Made by a program: the position numbers and the translations under genes. The notes under the pieces were generated by a model, which ran no database searches, was not told the origin of the DNA, and saw nothing but the letters and a program-made list of their open reading frames with translations. A DNA stretch of 64,000 nt from Vespula vulgaris. Taxonomy: Eukaryota; Arthropoda; Insecta; Hymenoptera; Vespidae. Location of the stretch: positions 7,990,001 through 8,054,000 of the forward strand of contig NC_066588.1 in the NCBI RefSeq assembly GCF_905475345.1. Direction: 5' to 3'. Shown piece by piece: positions 42,351 through 55,467 of the stretch. Each line of letters opens with the position of its first letter. The first letter of the stretch is position 1.

Positions 42351-43224
42351 CAGGTTTCTTGAGATTCTCCGTTCGTTATTTATGTCTCCGACGTACCGTT
42401 CGCTAGGGCGATTGTCGATATACAATAGAAATTTGTTCGTTCTACGTGTCAGGCAAGTCGAGAAAGAGTATGGAATAAGGAGAGAAAAAAACAAAAAGAG
42501 AATGAGAGAGAGAGAGAGAGAGAGACCCTTAGTAACACGTTTCCGAGATACGCGGAAAGAGTTCTGGGGGCTGTGAAAACTATCTCGAACGCGTTCGAAG
42601 ATGTTTCTGTGAGTGAAAAAGAAAGAAAGACAAAAGAGAAGCTGAAAAGATAGAAAATAAAAAAGAAAAGAAAAGAAACTAGAGACTCCGATTGATTGCT
42701 CCTTTCTCCTTCGACGTATACAAAAATGTTTTAGGATATACGAGTATTCTGAACGTCTCGAGTAAAAAAGACGCTATTTTGTAACTTCACTTCGATTTAT
42801 GCGTCATTTCTCATGATGTAATCATTAAAAATATCAAATTTAGTTTGGAACTCTTAAACGTTTGCTTTGATCCCATCACGTTATTATTAGCGTTAATGCG
42901 CATGAGAAATGCGGATGTGAGAATCTACATGCTTCAAAAATAAAAAAAGAAAAAAGAGAAAAACAAAGAGAGAGAGAGAGAGAATTGAAATGAAGAATAA
43001 TTTAAAAAAAAAACACATACAAAAAGAGAAATTAGAGGAAAAAAACCCACGATGACAAATCATCCTTCTTTTTTCTTCTTTTTTTTTTTTCATTCCACTT
43101 TCATCCCACAATTTCTTTCGTTCGAGGATAAATGAATAAAAATAAAAGCAAGCGATCAAAGTACGTACACATATTACCCTACCCATCGCAAATAATATTT
43201 TACGTTTTTCGATATCTCCGTCGG

Positions 43225-43560
43225 CCGATAAAACGCGCCGGTAACCGAAGCAACAGCGGTGGCCGGTTTGAGTCGAGATTTACGGGGGCCTATCTGCGGC
43301 AAATTTTTTTATTGAAATTTATCCGCGGACCGCAATGAGCGCGTGGTTGGGACCGAGTCACGGCATTAACGGAGACAAATTGCCATGACCCTGAGATCGT
43401 AATGGCGCCCGACGGAACTCCCAACCCGTCTAGGGAAATAAACACACGAGCGTACGAACGTAGGACCGTACGATCGTACGAACGTGCGTCGCGATGGCCA
43501 ACGAGGACGACCAAGAGAGAGAAAAGAAGACCCCACCGGCTAGCTCGTATATCACAAGCG
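43225..43560. promoter_or_regulatory. CpG-rich island with repeated CGTACGAACGT motif
   Basis: The GC-richest non-exon stretch seen. CGTACGAACGT occurs at 43451-43461 and 43475-43485 around a CGTACGATCG palindrome. Open frames on both strands are what high GC would give by chance. Could be a promoter or enhancer. Confidence 0.3.
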
Positions 43561-44210
43561 TCTGTACTGTCCACTTGCTTCCCTCTTTCGTTCATTCCGC
43601 TATTTCCCTTTCTTTCCTTTTTATTTTAAAATATCAAACTTTATTGGCCGTTTCGTCTTACGACGAATCTTCTTACATCGAGAAAACTTTTATCGAGCTT
43701 CCGTGAATGAATTTATCGGTTAAGAGGTAAGATTTTTATCCTATCTATCTCTTTGTTTTTTCTTTTTTTTTTTTGGATCAATTCGAAGAGATAGATAAGC
43801 GAAAAGAGAAATAAGGATAAAGGACGAAGGAAATAAGAAGGTATGGCGGAGGTGAAAAGTATCGTAAAGAGTCGTACTCGTTCGAAAACTTTCTTTCTTG
43901 ATGTTGAAGTAAAAAAAAAAAAAAAAAAATAAAGGAAAAGCTCGCGGCCTTCTGTCGAGTAATAAATTGCTTGAAATAATCTACGGGCTCGAACTGGTGG
44001 TCGATAATTAAAATTATTTTTGAAATATGCATTCCCGTGAAACACGTAATCGAAAGTTATTACTAGAGTTTACCAGGAGTAACCAAACGAAGCTTTGTCC
44101 GTGTAAATATCTTTGTAAATATAGCTCGCTATTTATATACTTCTTATTTATGCGTAAGTATATAAATTTTCATTGTTCTATATTCATTATTTAATATTTA
44201 TTATATGCTC

Positions 44211-44252
<42 letters not shown>

Positions 44253-44967
44253 GATACATATGTATGTATATATGTTATTTACGTACTTACAAATAATAAA
44301 CGTTTGATAAACAGAACAATGAGGATTTTGGTTTCGTTGTTTCATCGACCTAGCCAAAGAATTACGACATAAAGGCATATAATAATTTAATGTTTATTAC
44401 TAATATTATTATAGCGGCAACGTTCTTGAACGATCTTAACCGATAATACTAAAGAGACACAAAGCGAGAGAGGGAGAGAAAGAGAGATAAAGATAAAAAG
44501 GGAGAGAGAGAGAGAGAGAGAACGAGTACAACCGTTAAGGTAGAATACGTTAAGCGTTGTTGGAACCCTCCTCTTCTACGTCGAGAATTAATGACGCCGG
44601 TGTCGTACCGTCGAGTACTTTGAAATCCAGTTCCGCCTGAGAAGTTTGCCAACAAAGTCTCTTTCTTCTTCGCGTAGCGACTAAAGTCGAGCGGCGAGGA
44701 CGTATAATTATTTAACGAAAACTATCTCGACGTTAAACGTCTCGACTGTCCTGATGATCCTCATTGCGTATCGTTCTTATTATATCCGTATATAAAATAT
44801 TAAATTATTCCAATGATACATTCAAAATCATTTCGATTTACTAAATCGAAAGAATCAACAAAAAGTTATAATGTTCGATAAAATGTGTGAGCGTTGATAT
44901 CTGATCTTGAAAGTTTAAACGACGATCGATTGAGAACGATAAGAAGGACGCGTAAAAGAAAAACTTT

Positions 44968-45156
44968 AATATTTTATAATTATTTTCAAAGATATCTCTA
45001 TATACATAATTCAAAGACTGTGATATTTTGATAATTATAATTATTTATAATATTTTACAATTATTTTCAGAGATATCTCTATATGCATAATTATTAGTGC
45101 ACAAAGACTGAGACATTTTATAATTATAATTATTTATAATATTTTATGATTATTCT

Positions 45157-45160
<4 letters not shown>
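44968..45160. repeat. Three-copy tandem repeat
   Basis: AATATTTTATAATTATTTTC-type units start at 44968, 45049 and 45138, each followed by (A/G)GATATCTCTATAT or an eroded form and AAAGACTG. The third copy runs into a (TA)n tract. Confidence 0.75.
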
Positions 45161-45195
<35 letters not shown>

Positions 45196-45597
45196 TTTAC
45201 GTATATACTTATTACTTATTAGCCAACAAAGACTGAGCAAAATCGATAGGGGTGAGTTTGTCTTTTTCGTTAGACTGTAACTTACACCTTTTTCTCTTCT
45301 TCTCGATTCGTCATAGAGTTTACATTTTGCAAACGTCCAGTGTCCCCGTTTCGAAGAGGAACCAGTTTGCTTTTTCCTGCTTCAAGTAATTTCGTTTATT
45401 GCTATTAGCACGAAGCAAGGTTGCACAAACGAAAGCAAGCAAGTATTCGCTATCACTAACACTACTAACACTGCTGTTACTAATATCATCATACTTTTGT
45501 ACGAACTAAGTTCTTAACGAATGAATTCGTTAGGATTCATCCTGCTCGAACGTCCATCGTTGTTCCATGATATCTCTTTCTCTCTCTCTCTCTTTCT

Positions 45598-45635
<38 letters not shown>

Positions 45636-45879
45636 GTCTCTGTCTCTGTCTATTCTAGGACACTATTCTGAATCCTTTAAGAACTGTAAATTTCCCGAGG
45701 GACGATGATAACGACGCGGTCAACCGTACTTCCAGGATTACTTTCCAACGTTCTGGATAAAGTTTCACGCTTTCGAGACAACTTCCTAATTGGCGGAATC
45801 TACGGTAGAGTGTTTTATATTTAATCGAATGGATTAAATCGACCTACCAAAAGATTGCGCCATTCTCTATTGGATTTTT

Positions 45880-46195
45880 AACCTCTTAATACCAATCTTG
45901 TTTAACTCGAGTGTTTCCATCGAAACTATGTAATTGTAATTACGCGGAGCGTTATAACGATGATGAAAAAATTTACTTGCATAGGTATATTGAATAAAAA
46001 TAACTGAACTAACGATAATACCGATTCTTACCGGTAAAAACCTTCGTTTGTTCACTCTTCGAGCATTTAGCACCAGTCTTGATTAAAACACAAATGTTTC
46101 CGTTGTTAAAACGATATAATTATAATTGTACGGTGCTTGATATAAAGAATAAAATTATATTTAATAAAAATTAAACTGTAACATTAAGATTTAAT
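45880..46195. repeat. Old tandem duplication, about 190-nt unit
   Basis: Two diverged copies share A(A/G)(T/C)ACCA(A/G)TCTTG(T/A)TTAA, a TGTTTCC(A/G)T motif, an (A/T)ATTGTAATT-like segment and a CGG(A/T)GC element. Confidence 0.6.
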
Positions 46196-47782
46196 TGTTC
46201 GCTTTGCCACTGTATGATTAAGAATAACGTCCTAAACGAAACAGAAAGGACAAAGGACAGAGAAAAAGAAAAATATAGAGGTCATATCTCGTGACTTTCT
46301 ATAATAGGTTGTTGTTTGAATTGGTTTCAATATACTTTTTTGCTTTCTTCTTGGAAATTTATTATGTCTATAGATCGACTGTACACACTGATATATATAT
46401 ATAATATTAAATATTTCTTTTTTTTATATGGAAATTATCTGTTCATTTTATAATTTTTTTTTTTTTAATATATTTGTTACGGCAGTATATGGTAATACTT
46501 ATGAAACCAGCCTTATCTTGAAACTCGAAAGAATTTTCAAGATATCGTCTTCGGAAGATTGGATTTTTGTTACTTTTTCTAAAATCAAGAAAACTGTATC
46601 CCGATTTTATCTTCGATAATTCGTGAAGATAGAAATTCTTATAGCAAAGTAATCGAGAAATGGTACAGTTTTATAAAAAGAAAAGATCATATTTTAGTTA
46701 ACAGATCGATCATCAAACGAATATTCTTCTTAATATATCTCGAATATATAAAAATATGAATAAACTTTAGTAAGTATTACATTTTTTTATGTTACAGTTT
46801 ATAACAAAATTTTATAAAACGAATAGCTAATGATTTTTATGAGAGGATAAGAGAAAAAAGAAAAAGACAAATAAATGTATATATTTAAATTATTTTTAAA
46901 TATACATATAAATAAATTCGTTTAAATTAAATGTTAAATATATACATTATATTTTACACACACAAATTAATCACATAATATAAATTATAAATAAATATTA
47001 TATTGCAATATTTTTCTTAAAGTAATAAAAAATAACGTAAAAAGGAGAAAAGAAGGAAGAGAAAAAACGAGAAAACAAGAAGAAGGTTGAATAAAAGAAA
47101 TAAATTCTATCGCTACTTTTATTCGTACAAAATCAAAAGACCTACCCTACTTCTCTCTATTTTCCTCTTTCTCTTTTCGGATTATAAAGCGAAAGGTAAG
47201 TCCGGTATCGCACGGAAGAAAATTCAGAAAACGCGTTGAGAGCCGACGCGGCAAGTTTTTATCGCGGAATCCCACGACGCAATTTTCTATCTCGCTATAT
47301 CGTAACTCCAAACGTTTCTAACCTCCTTCGTTTTTCTCACCCCTTACCCTTATACTCGCTACTATGCCACCCCTATCTACACGTTTTCTTCAACGAAAAG
47401 GATCGTCACATCGAACTCGAGACAACCTATCCATTTTATCGATGCTACGTACACATTCTATATCCACTATGTAAGAACACACATCTACATACACATATAC
47501 GCACGCACACACACATACATAGAGGCATACAAAGATCTACTACTTTTTGACTACCCTGTCTATCTTCTCTCACTCTTTTCAAACGACCAATTGTACGAAC
47601 TAAAAAAGTATCACAAATCGAAATATTCACCGTAACATCACGAAAACTATGTTTTTAATAATGTTTATATTAATTTATATAATAATATTAAACATTGATT
47701 TTAATTCAAACGTACTAGTCATAAAACATTCTAGTACGTAAGGATTCTTATCGTACGATTAAAAAAAAAATCTGCTATTAAT

Positions 47783-47786
<4 letters not shown>

Positions 47787-47837
<51 letters not shown>

Positions 47838-47882
47838 TTTATCAAAAGTCTTGATGATCGATTGTAACCATATCGTACTTCC

Positions 47883-47932
<50 letters not shown>
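47787..47932. repeat. Two (TA)n tracts around a 52-nt unique spacer
   Basis: TA runs at 47787-47835 and 47888-47932 flank a unique segment that includes AAAAGTCTTGATGATCGATT. Pairing between the runs is possible, as TA is self-complementary. Confidence 0.9.
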
Positions 47933-47937
<5 letters not shown>

Positions 47938-48438
47938 CTTTCCTCGTTCATCTTTTTCATACTTCGCATCGTTTAGAAGAAAAACCCCAATATGCAATAA
48001 TAACACGAACATCCTATACAGATATAGGTATATATAAAGAGAACCCATTTTTTCGCTTTCCTTCCATTATTCTTTCACTCTCTCCTACATGACCGATCAC
48101 TTTCACGAGAAAAAAGAAAGTAAAAGAAAAGAAGAAAAAGGAAATCTTTTCTCGCGTGTCAATGACGTATAATGGTATATAACATGATGTTATGAGAACA
48201 CGCGAGCTTAAAAAACGACGCGTTTATTGCAGGCGATCCTCCTGTAGAAACGACTTTGGATAATACGGGAGCGTTTCAAGTGGAAAAAAGAAAAGCTTTT
48301 TGACGGTGGAAAAGAGCTAGGGCAGAGTTATCAGTCAGAAAAAGTTCTAAGCGGTTTACTGAGATCGTAAAAGCTCGAAGGCCGTTTCTCGTACTACTAT
48401 CACTACTACTACTACCATTACTACTACTACTACTGCTA

Positions 48439-48485
<47 letters not shown>

Positions 48486-48746
48486 GTCCGTCTCTCTTTA
48501 TCTCTCTTACATGTACCACTCGAAAACTCGGACTGGTCAGAAACGGCAATCTAGAATTCCATCTTTTGACTACTTTTTTCGTTTTGCGAAAACTCCAAGG
48601 CATCGGTTAGATGGCAGAAACAACAGCAGAATTCGACAGAAGTGAACTATGAATTGCTCGAAGTTTGTTAAAAATGATGAAAGAAAGAAAGGGACTGTAT
48701 AGAATTGATAGAAAATTTTCAGGGAAATAATATTTTTCTGTTCTCT

Positions 48747-48865
48747 CCGGATGAAACGAAAGATTAAAGATAAAAAATATAGATACGTATGTTCGTACGA
48801 ATATTTAATGAGAGATATTTTACAGAAAATATTCATTTAAATGTCGATAAATAAAAGATCGTCGA
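48747..48865. repeat. Dispersed repeat, copy A
   Basis: About 118 nt (GATGAAACGAAA ... GATACGTATGTTC ... ACGAATATTTAATGA ... ATAAATAAAAGATCGTCG) recur at 50808-50925 at roughly 85-90% identity by eye. The block ends are not obvious transposon ends. Confidence 0.8.
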
Positions 48866-49804
48866 AATAAACGATCGATCTTACATTCATATATTTATAT
48901 GTATTGTAAATAATCTTTGTTCTTTATCGTTTAACGAAATTACATTGTGCAGTTTATTAAAAAAAAAAGTTTTTTTATCATTTTCATTAACGATCATAAA
49001 TTCTTTCAAGAAACCGGGATATATATCGTGTATAAGCATCACGAGTCGTATCAATGGTGTTCCATGCTTTTTTGTTGCATTTAATTATCTCTATATTTTG
49101 TTTAAATTTAATTAAATTACAAGTAACCATATAATGCTAAATATTATAATAAAAATAATTCTAGGACACTATATAAATTCTTGCATAAGAATAACAATCA
49201 CTCTAACGAAGATTCTATCGTTGTACCTATCGTCTAATAAAATATTTAATTTATTAATTTTAATTCGACATAAGAAGAAATCATCAACATTCTATTACGT
49301 ACAATACTTTATATTATATCTTTTGTTTAGTAGAAATTTATGATTAATTTATTAAGACATAAAAACAGATTTTATTGATAAATGTATCATTCCTCATTTA
49401 CTTTATAATTTATATATATATATAGATATATATATACACCATTATATGTGTTTATATTTGAAAATAATAAGAAAAAGAAAAAGAAAGAAAAAATTCATGA
49501 TACGATTTAAATGACTATATTTGATAATATTCACTTACATATTTTCTTTTGAATTTTCTATTTTACAGAAAAAAAATTAGTTATTAATAAAAAATATTGT
49601 TTTATTTAATATGTAAGAGTATCCATGCTTGATTACTCAATTTAAACGATCATAATAAATAACATTTAATTTAACATTAGAATTATTTAATTGTTGAAAC
49701 ATTTAGTTATATAAAAGTCATAATCGAGATAGCGTCAAACTAAAATAGGAGCAACAGGACGATTATTTGCAGCATGTTGAGGTGGTGAAACATAGTACAA
49801 CGTG

Positions 49805-49839
49805 CGAAGCTTAAATCCAGCTTTTGGGATTAAGCTTTA
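49805..49839. repeat. Short hairpin
   Basis: AAGCTTAAATCC pairs with GGATTAAGCTT, with one bulged base and a loop of about 8 nt. It lies in a stretch (49.73-50.10 kb) that is less repetitive than its surroundings. Confidence 0.5.
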
Positions 49840-50212
49840 AGAGAGTTTCCGCTCATTGTCAGAGAAAGAAGGCACGATCGTATCTGCGTGAAATACAACT
49901 AGAAAAACATATGCGAGATAATAACAACTAAGTTTCTAACTAAACATACTCATCAAACTTGCCAATCCAGAGATTACTTCAACATTTGGTTCAATTGTAA
50001 ATACGATTTGCACATTTTAATAAGTCAGATTATGCACTTTCTGTGAGTCTCAAGAGAATGTAAATTGAAAGCTACATCAGAATTCGGTAGCGTTGATATT
50101 ATTACGTTGATAAACTTAATTCGTTTTAAAAAATAATCCTTTTCATATTTTAAACGTTATAGAAGAAAAATATTCATGAATAAAATGCTATCTTCTTTAT
50201 TTACACACACAG

Positions 50213-50213
<1 letters not shown>

Positions 50214-50266
<53 letters not shown>
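50214..50266. repeat. (GT)26 microsatellite
   Basis: Near-perfect GT run directly preceded by ACACACACAGAT, so the junction can fold back on itself. Long GT runs can adopt Z-DNA. Confidence 0.95.
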
Positions 50267-50269
<3 letters not shown>

Positions 50270-50695
50270 ATGTTTTAAGTTTAACCGATCAAACTTCACC
50301 AATATATTTTTGAAATAAAAATTAGAAAATAATAAACGTATTTTAGTTGATTTATATTTCCATTTCAAAAAGGCCATTTCTCATTTCGAATCCAAGCTTG
50401 ACCTAGTATACGAGAGATCGAGTTTATCATTTACCGAATTTCATGCTTATTTTGTATCGATTCAGTAAATGCATAATTAATTTTTTCAATTAATCCTTAA
50501 TACTGTCGGTTTATCATGATATTGTTATCTATCAACAACGAACTCGCTATTGTTCTTAGGTCTCATATTTTTGTTATAATTTTCGTATAAAACGTTCGCG
50601 AGTCTATGTTTATTATTAACAATAATAATTTTTCTTTTTCTTGTTTTTAGTCATAGAACATATTGATAAAGTTTGATCGTTTAAATCTCGAACAT

Positions 50696-50698
<3 letters not shown>

Positions 50699-50770
<72 letters not shown>
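50699..50770. repeat. Compound (TA)n(CA)n microsatellite
   Basis: About 46 nt of TA followed directly by 26 nt of CA. Confidence 0.95.
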
Positions 50771-50774
<4 letters not shown>

Positions 50775-50807
50775 CATATTATATTAATATTTTGTATTAA
50801 TTGTTCC

Positions 50808-50925
50808 AGATGAAACGAAAAAATAAAAATGAAAAATATAGATACATATGTTCTTACGAATATTTAATGACAGACATTTTACAAAAAATATTCATTTCAA
50901 TATCGATAAATAAAAGATCGTCGTA
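50808..50925. repeat. Dispersed repeat, copy B
   Basis: Partner of 48747-48865, same orientation, about 2.06 kb away. The flanking sequence is unrelated. Confidence 0.8.
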
Positions 50926-51405
50926 CGTAAAAAAATGTTAAAATCAAAATCAATAGAAGTTTCTACGGTAGTAGTTCTAGTTTAATACCATCAAGGCGAA
51001 CGTTAAAAGTCGTAGAATCACGAAATGAATTCCTAGAGCTGCATTACCTCTTACAATTAATTATTCTGAGTTGCACGAAGTTCGTACCGCGGAAGTAAAG
51101 TTTCGAAAGCGACTCGGACGTTTCCCCGCACAAAAGTGTATCTTACGAGGAATTACATCTTCCCTCTCGTTCTATTCTATTTTCATCCTGTTTCATCCTT
51201 CACTCAAAAAAAAAGAAAAAAAAAGAAAAGAAAAGAACAGAAAAACAGAAAGAAAGAAAAGGAGGAAAAAACAAGAAAAAAAGAAAATCCGATTTTCTTC
51301 CGTTAACTTGCTTTCGGTATTTTCGTAAAATCTTCTAATGCTCCTATAAAATTTGAATAAAACAAATTCGGACATGTCGTTGTTGTCCAGTTGTTGTTGT
51401 AGTTC

Positions 51406-51440
<35 letters not shown>

Positions 51441-51450
51441 GCTGTTGCTG
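51406..51450 (-). repeat. (TTG)n tract reading as poly-glutamine on the minus strand
   Basis: Fifteen CAA/CAG codons on the minus strand, followed in frame by ELQQQLDNNDMSEF and about 30 further non-repetitive codons before a poly-T (Phe) region. There is a stop directly before the Gln run and no good acceptor, so coding status is unproven. Confidence 0.6.
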
Positions 51451-51639
51451 CTACGTCGTCTATTATTGTCGACAAGCTTTTCCCGAAGGTCTTTGTTAAA
51501 TTTTCCGCTCGTTTGTTAGTCGACCTGTGAAAGAACCGAGCGACTTTACCGAATAGAGGAACTTCTTATCGCTTGTTTTGCAAAGTGGGAGTTCGCAAAG
51601 GGAAGTGGTAAGGGATGTGTAAAAGACAGACGAAGAGAA

Positions 51640-51675
<36 letters not shown>

Positions 51676-52521
51676 GATGAGGATAGGAGAAACCTTGCTT
51701 CGCTGCCAAATTAAATTACTCTATCTCCATATCTCGGCAACACAGAACTATTTAATTGCTTTTCGCTCGTTTCTACGAACTCAAGCGTACAACAAAAGCC
51801 TCGCTTTCACGTTGGACATTCTCAGAGACTCTCGTTTATATAACCGTGTACATATTTCCTTAGGATTTTCCTTTTTCTATGGTCTCGAGAGTAAACGCGT
51901 AAACATTTTTCCGTGAATGGTATCAAATATAAGAACCTTACGTTTGATTACATCAGGTACCAATTTGACTGTCTCTAGTGTTACATTTGAGTGATAGCTT
52001 AGAATGACAGTAGGTAGGTAAGTACCTATGTATGTGCGCATGGGAGATCTTTCTGATAAATAATTACTGATCATCGATGTATTCGAGCTCGTTCATTCCA
52101 ATTGGTAACCTTTGACATTTGAACTCACGATGAAACGGGTTGCTACGTGAACGTCCACCACACTAGTCTTCTTCAATGGTCAAAAGCTTTACTATTACCT
52201 TCCCTTGAGTAATGGCGTTCAGAACAGAAACTATCAATCCGATCACGTACACGATAATTTCGAAGTATTAGTCTTCTTTCATTAAGCTACTTGGAGTATT
52301 TTAATATCTTAATACATATTTCTTTTAAATCCTCTGTATCAAATGTTAAGATTCGTCGTTAACCATTTACCCTAAAGAACGAATTATTCTATAATCATAA
52401 GTCCATAATAATTTTCGTATTACCTGTATAATAATTTTTGTCATTTAAAGGGAACCGTTAATATTTTTGCGAAAGTAACGAAAGAAGTGATAAAAAGTTT
52501 ACTTAAAGAAAAGTTCAGCGA

Positions 52522-52527
<6 letters not shown>

Positions 52528-52579
<52 letters not shown>
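52528..52579. repeat. (GA)n microsatellite
   Basis: About 26 GA dinucleotides without interruption. Confidence 0.95.
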
Positions 52580-52583
<4 letters not shown>

Positions 52584-52853
52584 GGTTGTTCAAAGAGATA
52601 TACCCAAAGACCAGAAACTAATTCAACTTGGGAAAGGTACGAAATAACTTGCATTAGGTCGTTCTTTCGTATTGAGACAACAAAGGACGAAGGGCAGACG
52701 TTGAAAAGGAGAGATAAGAAGTTACCGTTTTTGATTTTAAACTCTTCCTTTTTTTTTCTTTTTTTTCTATGTAGCATATAACGAGCGACAGGGGTACACG
52801 TGGATGAAGAGATTGTAAAAAGACTGAAATGAAGGGAATAAGGAGCAAGATAG

Positions 52854-52886
<33 letters not shown>

Positions 52887-53195
52887 AAGAGAGAGAAAGA
52901 AAGAAAGAGAGAAAGAGAAAGAGAGACATAGCTTTAAGAAGTAACATCTCTACCTCAAAGATCATAATCCTTCTTACTGGGTTGGGTTTCACGGTACTTC
53001 GTTCTTATCGTAAATACTTTCGTCATGTATCGAAGCAGTAGAAACGTCGAGCGAAAGTATATGTCGTAAAGATATAAAGGGAAACTTGTTGTGTCGTCTT
53101 GGGATAAGAAAATAGGAAAAATATAATACTCGACTCGAGGGAACTATGCTTTTCTAAGAAGCTCCTATGAATAAGCCGCTTGAAAATTCAATTCT

Positions 53196-53236
<41 letters not shown>

Positions 53237-53548
53237 TCTGTTTCTGTCTCTCTTTTTCTCTCTCATTCTCAAGGTTTGCAGACTTGGCAGAAAACTCGAG
53301 ACAAGGTAAATGTAAAAGATCCATTTTAAGGTACTTAAGAACGCGAAGGAATAAAGAAAAAGAAAGAAAAGGAGGTAGAAATCACGGTGTAAAAAAATGT
53401 TGATGAAATTTATTACTTTTCAAGTATCTTCCCGATTCACCGATCTCTCCAAGTTTAAAAATTAAGTAGACAAGGGGTACGGGATATATCAACGGAGCCA
53501 AGGATATATACGACCTACTTTGAATAATGACCTCCTAATGTCAAGGTA

Positions 53549-53561
53549 CCTAACCTAACCT
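53549..53561. repeat. CCTAACCTAACC motif
   Basis: Two copies of the TAACC unit. CCTAA is the usual insect telomere repeat and short interstitial copies are frequent. Too short to imply a telomere. Confidence 0.5.
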
Positions 53562-54392
53562 CTTCTTCTTCATGTGCATGTATTTTCTCTGGGAAATTCC
53601 CAGGAGTTAAAATTTCGCGAGAAAACATTTCGTACCTTATTACAAGGAGAGTCCTTAAGGGACTGTGCCATAACAAACGGAGTTTCCCGGCCGCGTTTAC
53701 AAAGCCCGAATTCTCGTAGGAGCCAATTGAAGGGAAGAGAATCAGTTAACAAAAAAAAAATTCGAGTATCTTTTTAGACTTTTGAAGATTCCGAATAAAG
53801 ATAAATTCGTTCTACAAAAATATTATATATGATAATATTAAGTTAACGATAATGGTCTTGCTACGATACGCGAGCAACAATCGATGTAATAAATAAATTG
53901 ATCTTTCGAATTTGAGAGGGGTGAGGGGTAGGTGGATGAAGATAATGAAACGGGACAAAATTTCGCGCAGAAATATCCGATACGTTATCTTTATGATTAT
54001 GTCGTTGTTGCGATAGACGATCAATAATCGATAAAATAATATATACCATCGAATCGACTCACATTTGTATATACTTGAATTATATTTCTCGTTTGAAAGG
54101 ATACATGATAAAGTAATAAGGAATATAAATAGGAAAGCATCTTGAAAACAAAGATTTTTTTTTTTCTTTATATATTTCTCTTCTTTGGGTTACAGAAAGT
54201 CGCCCTTAAAAATATTCGTCGTTTCATACGATTGAAAAAAAAAAAAAAGAGAAAGAAACAGAAAAATAGGAATAAAGATATATCCGTGGTATAGGAAAAA
54301 GATATATATATATATATATATATTTCGTCGAATGACCCACAACTATGCATAGATACATATGCACACATATTTATATATTATAAGTTGCGTCA

Positions 54393-54445
54393 TCATGGAA
54401 TTCCGCTCGAACGATCCCGACAATCGGCGATGCCGTTATTGAATT
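54393..54445 (-). CDS. Candidate terminal exon, short
   Basis: Minus strand. A pyrimidine-rich tract (CTTCTCTATGCCTTTCACC and beyond) leads to acceptor CTCGAAG|. In the phase left by exon 54896-54840 it reads Glu, FNNGIADCRDRSSGIP and a TGA stop at 54395-54393. The acceptor has AAG rather than CAG or TAG, and no AATAAA lies close downstream on the minus strand. It is one of several phase-compatible endings; homology to other insect copies would be needed to choose. Confidence 0.22.
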
Positions 54446-54839
54446 CTTCGAGAGGGTGAAAGGCATAGAGAAGAGGCTTTTCAGTAAAATAGTCGAGTGG
54501 AAGGAAAGAAGAAACTGCGAGGGAGTTCTTTTATAATAGCGAACAGACTATGGAAGCATCTTATCGGTTATCGTATTTGGTGCGCGACAAAGAACGAGTG
54601 AAAGAGAAATTGAGAAAAAGAGAAAAACAGAAAAAGATAAAGAGAGAGAGAGAGAGAGAGAGAATGGGAAAAGTAGAGATAGTTTAGAGGTCCAGAGGCA
54701 TAGTTCGTTAGCGGTTCGCGAGAATATCCGCGTAATTTCCCTCCCTAATCCCTTAAACTCAATCGCCAATGAATACTAAATACACTCAATTAAAACTCCA
54801 CAGCGGTGAAACTTTGGAGATTGGCTGAAAGTGACTCAC

Positions 54840-54896
54840 CGTCCTTGCTCTCGTCGGCCACGACGTTCGCTCTATCCTTGGAGTCAAGGAGGTCGT
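54840..54896 (-). CDS. Acidic tail exon of the Kazal-like gene
   Basis: A 57-nt minus-strand exon with textbook borders: acceptor AATCTTCATCTGTTTCAG above 54896 and donor AAGGACG|GTGAGT (GT at 54839-54838). It enters and leaves in phase 1 and encodes DLLDSKDRANVVADESKD, a charged and probably disordered segment. With the G left by 55858-55819 the junction codon is GAC, giving an ADDLLDSKD run. The opposite-strand open frame (from 54806) is only its shadow. What follows is unresolved: phase-compatible acceptors occur at 54445, 53712 and 1152. Confidence 0.62.
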
Positions 54897-55318
54897 CTGA
54901 AACAGATGAAGATTATCACCGTCAGAAAACAAGCTTCTTGATATTACCTCCGCAAGTTATTACTTCGTTCGCGATAACGTTATCAAATTCCTTAAACTGA
55001 ATAATCTTTTTCGTTCGCATCAACTTTACGACGAACTTGATGCAAACGATACTTTCTTATTATTCAATGAAGAAAATTTATAATTGATGAAAAAGAAAGA
55101 GAGAGAGAGAGAGAGAGGAATTATATACTATATATTATATATGTTCTTACGTAATTATGGATGTATGTATATATTGGAAAAATGATTACACAGAAAAACA
55201 GACTGTTCAATGTTTTAAAACGAAGTAATACACATTTTTTAAGTATTTCGTATTTTATAAATATATATAATATATATAATATATAAAATAATATGTGTGT
55301 ATATATATATATATATAT

Positions 55319-55419
55319 AATCGATCGTATATCAATTTTATCTCTCATCATTATTATTTTATATTATCGCAATATCGTCCATATGTAACATTTTATTTTG
55401 TAATTATTGTTGATAATAA

Positions 55420-55467
<48 letters not shown>

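Larger units (their letters stand above)
31491..43224. other. Non-coding stretch
   Basis: GA-rich tracts at 31.79-31.91 kb, a poly-T tract ending in an acceptor-like AG on the minus strand at about 32.69 kb, AT-rich DNA with decayed repeats at 35.3-36.1 kb, the 37.5-kb island, GA tracts at 37.96, 38.4, 39.05 and 42.08 kb, and the GGT tract at 42.3 kb. No supported gene. Confidence 0.55.
43561..54392. other. Non-coding stretch
   Basis: Tandem repeats at 45-46.2 kb, TA tracts, the dispersed 118-nt pair, GT/TA/CA microsatellites, the poly-Gln reading at 51.4 kb and a mixed island at 53.57-53.75 kb. In that island a minus frame entering at 53712 in phase 1 (FGLCKRGRETPFVMAQSLKD and on to a stop near 53570) is another possible terminal exon. 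Confidence 0.5.

Noticed and set aside
51947..51960. ATTACATCAGGTAC matches the inner part of miR-12
   Set aside because: The seed at the 5' end does not match and no complementary arm follows, so no hairpin precursor.
53281..53308. 24-nt plus micro-exon (CT tract, TTTGCAG| ... CAAG|GTAAAT)
   Set aside because: CT microsatellites create false pyrimidine tracts everywhere here, and no partner exons were found.
54806..55000. 64-codon plus-strand frame
   Set aside because: It is the shadow of the minus-strand exon 54896-54840, which has both splice sites.
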